Shown piece by piece: positions 59,096 through 64,000 of a stretch of 64,000 nt of DNA (position 1 is the stretch's first letter; each line of letters begins with the position of its first letter). The notes under the pieces were generated by a model that saw nothing but the letters and a program-made list of their open reading frames with translations, searched no databases and was not told where the DNA came from. This stretch comes from Thiomonas sp. FB-Cd (GTDB lineage: Bacteria > Pseudomonadota > Gammaproteobacteria > Burkholderiales > Burkholderiaceae_C). Position numbers and translations under genes: made by a program. Location: the NCBI RefSeq assembly GCF_000733775.1, contig NZ_JPOE01000002.1, forward strand, positions 310,001-374,000, read 5' to 3'.

Positions 59096-59603
59096 GCCGG
59101 GAAGCGCAACCAGATTTGGGCCGAACGCACTGAGCGTAAACGTTCATCAGCTTGTCTGGGAGGAACCAGAGGCCTGCCTGCTCTGGTTTGGTAAATCGCG
59201 ACGGGCTGAGCAATTGCATCTCGGTGCGTCGCTGTCTTGATTGCGCTTTGACTTTGATATACGGCGCTGCATTTCTATCGCCATTCCGGAGTTCGCGCTG
59301 AACGGGTCAACGCGAACTCGACTGGGGGCGGCGCGTGATGCATGCCGCGCGTGCAAGGGCGTTGGCCTGTGCCGCAGGACGTGCGAGGGAGCTGGCGTGG
59401 ACAACGAAAACAAGGCCACGCGGGCTCGGCGCGGATGGCAGCGCGGCATGGCTGCGCAACCGACCCGGCTTTCCAGTTACACGTATGTGATCGATGGCTC
59501 ATCGGCTTGAATATTATGGATCGAGGCCAAAATCGCGGAAGCTTGCGCTGTGAACGCCGGGTCTGATGCCATCGAGGTGTGGATAGTACAGACGAGCCTT
59601 AGG
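59096..59603. other. stretch between the two chrA genes
   Basis: About 500 bases separating subunits that are normally adjacent or overlapping. Open frames on both strands, for example plus 59241-59510, look non-genic. It may be the remains of an insertion or deletion event. No inverted or direct repeats seen. Confidence 0.4.
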
Positions 59604-60170
59604 TCATCTACGCCGATAGCGCGCCAGGAAGACGGCAGCCGGACCAAGTGCCAGCATGACCGTGAGCAGTTGCCAGTGCATTAATCCGACGCCGATGAAG
59701 GCCATTGCGGCCCACAGCGGCACCGCCCACGCAGTGCGCAGCACTGGGGTAAGCCGCAGCGCCATTGCGATGACCAGCCCCGTTGTGACCAACTCCATGC
59801 CACGCAAGGCGTCATGCAGCGCCGGAAGGCTGGCCCAAGTCGAATAGCCGACAGCGATAAGAAGCACGATCGACACCGGCGCAGCCAGCATTCCGGCCAA
59901 GGCTGCCAGCGCTCCCTTCCAGCCGAAGCTGCGCTGGCCGATCATCAAGGCCAAATTGATCAAATTGGGCCCGGGAAGTACCTGGCTGACCGAAAGCAGA
60001 CCGACAAATTCATCGCGGCTCAACCACTGCTTTTCGTCCACCAGCGTGCGTTGTGCAAAAGGCAACACCCCACCAAATCCCGAGAGGGTCAAGCGGTTGA
60101 ACGACCAGAAAAGCTCGCGCAGATCACGGGGGCCAGGACGGACCGCGGTCAAGACGACATGTTGGTGCAT
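59604..60170 (-). CDS. ChrA-type chromate transporter subunit (short form)
   Basis: A 188-residue membrane protein, one ChrA domain. RELFWSFNRLTLSGFGGVLPFAQRTLV and FVGLLSVSQVLPGPNLINLALMIGQRSFGWKG contain the family's FGG and PGPN motifs, followed by four hydrophobic helices. Two short ChrA proteins usually act as a pair to export chromate; the partner gene downstream is broken, so the pair is probably not functional. The start at 60170 matches homologues; an in-frame ATG at 60236 is possible. Confidence 0.88.
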   Translation of the reverse strand: MHQHVVLTAVRPGPRDLRELFWSFNRLTLSGFGGVLPFAQRTLVDEKQWLSRDEFVGLLSVSQVLPGPNLINLALMIGQRSFGWKGALAALAGMLAAPVSIVLLIAVGYSTWASLPALHDALRGMELVTTGLVIAMALRLTPVLRTAWAVPLWAAMAFIGVGLMHWQLLTVMLALGPAAVFLARYRRR

Positions 60171-60299
60171 GGGTGAGGGTTTGGTTGGCGATCGTGCAAT
60201 GCGAGAGCTGGCCACGCATTCAAGCCCGATCAACATTCGTCGCTTTCACGATACGGAGATCTTGTTCCGCGATATGAAAAGTAGATGCTGCTATGCAAT

Positions 60300-60415
60300 G
60301 TCGTCTTCTTCAGGATGATGATTTATCTTTTCATAATAAGAAAACAACTACATATCATATTGATTATAAAGTGAATAAAAATTAGTCTTCTATAAGATAC
60401 AACACATTGCTGCAG
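60300..60415 (+). promoter_or_regulatory. AT-rich control region upstream of aceA
   Basis: A stretch of roughly 80 percent A+T (60315-60405) in an otherwise GC-rich window, with several T/A tracts such as TTTTCATAATAAGAAAAC, and a partly palindromic TTGCTGCAGTGCAC at 60408-60421. It fits a promoter with upstream A-tracts or a nucleoid-protein site controlling isocitrate lyase. No exact regulator assigned. Confidence 0.45.
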
Positions 60416-60471
60416 TGCACATATGAGATAAGCTTTGGGTGTCCTTAGCACCTTCTCATGGAGATCCTCTC

Positions 60472-61779
<1,308 letters not shown>

Positions 61780-61827
61780 ATCGCTGCAGGCAGGGCCATC
61801 CCGATCAGAGGTGAGGAGACGCACCCG

Positions 61828-61856
61828 GCCGGGCCCGCAAGGGCCCGGCTTTTTTT
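61828..61856 (+). terminator. rho-independent terminator of aceA
   Basis: Nine-base GC stem GCCGGGCCC / GGGCCCGGC (61828-61836 and 61841-61849), GCAA loop, followed by seven T's. It ends about ten bases before the convergent smpB stop, so its hairpin could also serve smpB. Confidence 0.92.
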
Positions 61857-61866
61857 CGCCATGGGC

Positions 61867-62316
61867 CTATTTGTTAGCGTGGCGCATGATGCGCGCTTTT
61901 TCGCGCTGCCAGTCCCGTTTGGCCTCTGTGTCTCGCTTGTCGTGCAGTTTCTTGCCGCGACCGAGGGCAAAATCGACCTTGATGCGCGCACCCTTATAGT
62001 GCAGGTTCAGCGGCACCAGCGTGTAGCCGCGTTGTTCCACCTTGCCGATCAGGCGGCGAATCTCGTCCTTGTGTAGCAGCAACTTGCGGCTTCTGCTTGC
62101 GTCTGGGCGGACGTGTGTGGACGCGCTTTGCAACGCCGTGACGTTCATGCCGACGAGGAACAGCTCACCATCTCGGATGAGCACGTACCCGTCCAGCAAT
62201 TGCGCCCTGCCTGCTCGAATCGCCTTCACCTCCCAGCCTTCCAGCACGATGCCGGCCTCAAATCGGTCTTCGAGGAAATAGTTGAATGCGGCCTTCCGGT
62301 TTTCGGCAATGCTCAT
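61867..62316 (-). CDS. smpB: SsrA-binding protein
   Basis: A 149-residue SmpB, which binds tmRNA and the decoding centre of stalled ribosomes. Typical are [62 protein letters not shown] and the C-terminal basic tail [28 protein letters not shown], with the conserved GKKxxDKR and W that mimic an mRNA in the channel. Divergent from ratA with about 60 bases between, a conserved arrangement in proteobacteria. Confidence 0.97.
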   Translation of the reverse strand: MSIAENRKAAFNYFLEDRFEAGIVLEGWEVKAIRAGRAQLLDGYVLIRDGELFLVGMNVTALQSASTHVRPDASRSRKLLLHKDEIRRLIGKVEQRGYTLVPLNLHYKGARIKVDFALGRGKKLHDKRDTEAKRDWQREKARIMRHANK

Positions 62317-62377
62317 GATGGTGCCAGATGGGGTCTGGCTGGTTTTTTACAATCAGCTATTTTAAGAAGCCCATCCC

Positions 62378-62812
62378 ATGGCCGTCGTCCGCAGGTCCGT
62401 CCTTATTTGGTATAGCGCAAATCAGATGTATGGACTGGTGACCGACGTCGCCTCATATCCTCAGTTCCTGCCGTGGTGCGGGGGCGCAGACGTTCATGAG
62501 TCCACGTCTGAGCATATGCGTGCGACCATCCGCATTGACTTTAAAGGCGTCAAGCAGAGTTTCACCACCGAAAACACGCAGATACCTGGGCGTGAGATCC
62601 ATTTGCGTCTTGTTGAGGGGCCATTCTCGGATCTGCAGGGCCATTGGCATTTCACTCCACTTGAAGACGACAAGGCCTGCAAGATTGACTTCGAGCTTGA
62701 CTACCATTTCTCAAGCAGACTGGTGGAGGCCGTCATTGGTCCTGTGTTTGGCCATATCGCAAAGACATTTGTTGAGGCCTTTGTGCAACGTGCGGAGCGC
62801 GTGTATGGCTAA
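62378..62812 (+). CDS. ratA: RatA/COQ10-type START-domain protein
   Basis: A 144-residue protein of the polyketide-cyclase/START fold. Opening VVRRSVLIWYSANQMYGLVTDVASYPQFLPWC and RATIRIDFKGVKQSFTTEN are signatures. The E. coli homologue was described as a toxin blocking ribosome association; mitochondrial COQ10 homologues bind ubiquinone. Which role applies is unsettled. It overlaps the rnfH start by eight bases and is divergent from smpB. Confidence 0.92.
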   Translation: MAVVRRSVLIWYSANQMYGLVTDVASYPQFLPWCGGADVHESTSEHMRATIRIDFKGVKQSFTTENTQIPGREIHLRLVEGPFSDLQGHWHFTPLEDDKACKIDFELDYHFSSRLVEAVIGPVFGHIAKTFVEAFVQRAERVYG

Positions 62813-63170
62813 CCTTATTCAAGGTCTGCCCGGCATACAGGAGGGGTGGATCGACGTGCAGGTTTTTTGGGCGCCAGCGCAGGGATCGCCCCAACTGCGC
62901 AGCGTGCGATTGCCGGCGGGAGCAAACTTGGCTGATGCAGTGGTTGCCAGTGGTCTTGACGTGGCCCTACCCAATGCGAGCTGGCGCGAGCCTGGTGGTG
63001 AGTTTCGCTTGGCGGTACACGGTGTATTGAGGCAAGCGGACGCCATCCTTCGCGGGGGCGAGCGCATTGACATTACGCGCGCGCTGAAGGTGGACCCGAA
63101 AGAGGCGCGACGCCAGCGCGCGCGTACGTCGGGACGGGCAGTGGTGCGTGGCGCGGCGCGGCGCGGCTGA
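62805..63170 (+). CDS. rnfH: RnfH/UPF0125 ubiquitin-like-fold protein
   Basis: A 121-residue protein with a beta-grasp fold: DVQVFWAPAQGSPQLRSVRLPAGANLADAVVASGL, then RLAVHGVLRQADAILRGGERIDITRALKVDPKEARRQRA, the typical UPF0125 ending, with a short basic tail. Also called RatB. Function unknown. Starts inside the end of ratA (ATG at 62805), so the two are translationally coupled. Confidence 0.9.
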   Translation: MANLIQGLPGIQEGWIDVQVFWAPAQGSPQLRSVRLPAGANLADAVVASGLDVALPNASWREPGGEFRLAVHGVLRQADAILRGGERIDITRALKVDPKEARRQRARTSGRAVVRGAARRG

Positions 63171-63179
63171 GCGCTCGAC

Positions 63180-64000
63180 TCAGAGCTGCGCCGGAGGTAG
63201 GACGTCGGCAGGATCGCGCGGGAGCCAAATGCGGAGCATCAATCCCCCCCCTTTGGCGTTACTGATCTCCAGTCGCCCGCCCATGCGGGCGATGGTTTTG
63301 TCCACGATGGCCAGCCCCAGACCCGTGCCCTTGGCCGCCGTGCGTGCCTCATCACCACGAAAAAATGGCTGGGTGAGAAGAGGCAGTTGCTCGGCGGGCA
63401 CACCCGGCCCATGGTCGCGCACGCTCAAACATATTTCAGACCCGCGCTTTGCGAATCCAATGTCCAATTCCACACGATCGGTACCGGGCGATCGACCGTA
63501 GCGCCGGGCATTCTCGATGAGATTAACGACGATCCGCTGCAACTCCAGTGGATCGCCTAGTGCGGAGGCTTCTGCATTTCGGGGCATGCGGACGGTCATG
63601 TCAGCCACCTTGGTCGAGTCGGCCACAATCTTGGCAACCAAGTCGGGCAGCTGCACGCGCTCGCGCGTCGGGCTTGCGGCTCGAGCATATTCCATGAACT
63701 TGCTGATAATGGAGTCAGCTTGCTCAATGTCAGCGATGATGTCGTGCTGCGCTTGCGCGTCTGGCACGCTGAGTTCAGCTTCGAGGCGCAGCCTGGCAAG
63801 GGGCGTACGAATGTCGTGCGAAATGCCGGCCAGCATCAGCGCCCGGTCTTGTTCGATTTCTTGCAAGGCTCTGGCCATGCGGTTGAAACCCCGGTTGACC
63901 TCGCGGATTTCCTGTGTGCCCGATGTTTCGTCAAGCTGGTGCGAGAAGTTCCCTTCGCGCACCTGGGCCGTGGCTATGCTCAGATCACGCAATGGGCGAT
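63180..64000 (-). CDS. sensor histidine kinase (EnvZ-like), partial at window edge
   Basis: The last 273 or so residues of a membrane histidine kinase; the sensor and first membrane helices lie beyond the window. A HAMP linker (RDLSIATAQVREGNFSHQLDETSGTQEIREVNRGFNRMARALQ) leads into the HisKA domain with phospho-acceptor His in MLAGISHDIRTPLARLRLEAELS. The ATPase domain has the N box LIENARRYG, G1 DHGPGVP, F box PFFRGDEAR and G2 GTGLGLAIV. The H-box LAGISHDIRTPL matches EnvZ/OmpR-type kinases. Its response regulator is probably upstream, outside the window. Confidence 0.92.
   Translation of the reverse strand, partial: RPLRDLSIATAQVREGNFSHQLDETSGTQEIREVNRGFNRMARALQEIEQDRALMLAGISHDIRTPLARLRLEAELSVPDAQAQHDIIADIEQADSIISKFMEYARAASPTRERVQLPDLVAKIVADSTKVADMTVRMPRNAEASALGDPLELQRIVVNLIENARRYGRSPGTDRVELDIGFAKRGSEICLSVRDHGPGVPAEQLPLLTQPFFRGDEARTAAKGTGLGLAIVDKTIARMGGRLEISNAKGGGLMLRIWLPRDPADVLPPAQL

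Overview
The window is GC-rich, densely coding bacterial chromosome and most likely comes from a betaproteobacterium of the Burkholderiales. The suggestion of a Thiomonas-like lineage is inference from gene content (polyhydroxybutyrate genes, glyoxylate shunt, metal and chromate genes, a DsrE protein, heavy IS load) and from a tmRNA tag ending ALAA. No ribosomal RNA or other marker gene is present to fix the genus.

Layout. (1) 1-3.5 kb: end of a reductase gene, phaA, a frameshifted PPK2 polyphosphate kinase, a small release-factor-like protein and a universal stress protein. (2) 4-12.3 kb: a TolC-type outer-membrane protein divergent from an HlyD / tandem-ATPase / two-permease ABC exporter. 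An IS110 element separates the HlyD and ATPase genes. (3) 12.8-22.2 kb: six genes on the minus strand, packed like one operon: phaC, MaoC-Pta fusion, ackA, DUF4010 membrane protein, P-type proton-pump ATPase and a second PHA-synthase-like hydrolase. A good FNR/ANR-type box lies upstream of phaC. (4) 22.4-30.4 kb: ugd, an asparagine-synthase-like amidotransferase with an ATP-grasp partner, a VIT-family transporter and a frameshifted P-type ATPase. (5) 30.5-36.7 kb: an IS630 element, a CDF metal exporter, a HbpS-like secreted protein, a redox/permease cluster and an ECF-like sigma factor. (6) 36.9-54.4 kb: tmRNA, then an accessory zone full of insertion sequences (IS3, IS630, IS5, IS66, two IS110 types, TnpB and IS1182 remnants) with a second CDF exporter, dinB, a secreted DsrE protein, a small element bounded by inverted repeats that holds a tyrosine-recombinase fragment, and a decayed P4-type integrase beside tRNA-Leu(CAG). 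(7) 54.5-64 kb: housekeeping genes rnr, nnr, a chrA pair (one broken), aceA, smpB, ratA, rnfH and a sensor kinase cut by the window edge.

How the parts may work together. The left third reads as a carbon-and-energy storage region: acetyl-CoA to PHB (phaA, phaC), acetyl-CoA to acetyl phosphate to acetate plus ATP (pta, ackA), polyphosphate (PPK2) and a proton pump, with a control site suggesting low-oxygen induction. The right end and the tmRNA locus together supply ribosome rescue: tmRNA, SmpB and RNase R.

Several genes (PPK2, the 29.4 kb P-type ATPase, chrA, the P4 integrase) carry frameshifts. Some may be sequencing errors rather than real decay, and raw reads would settle this.
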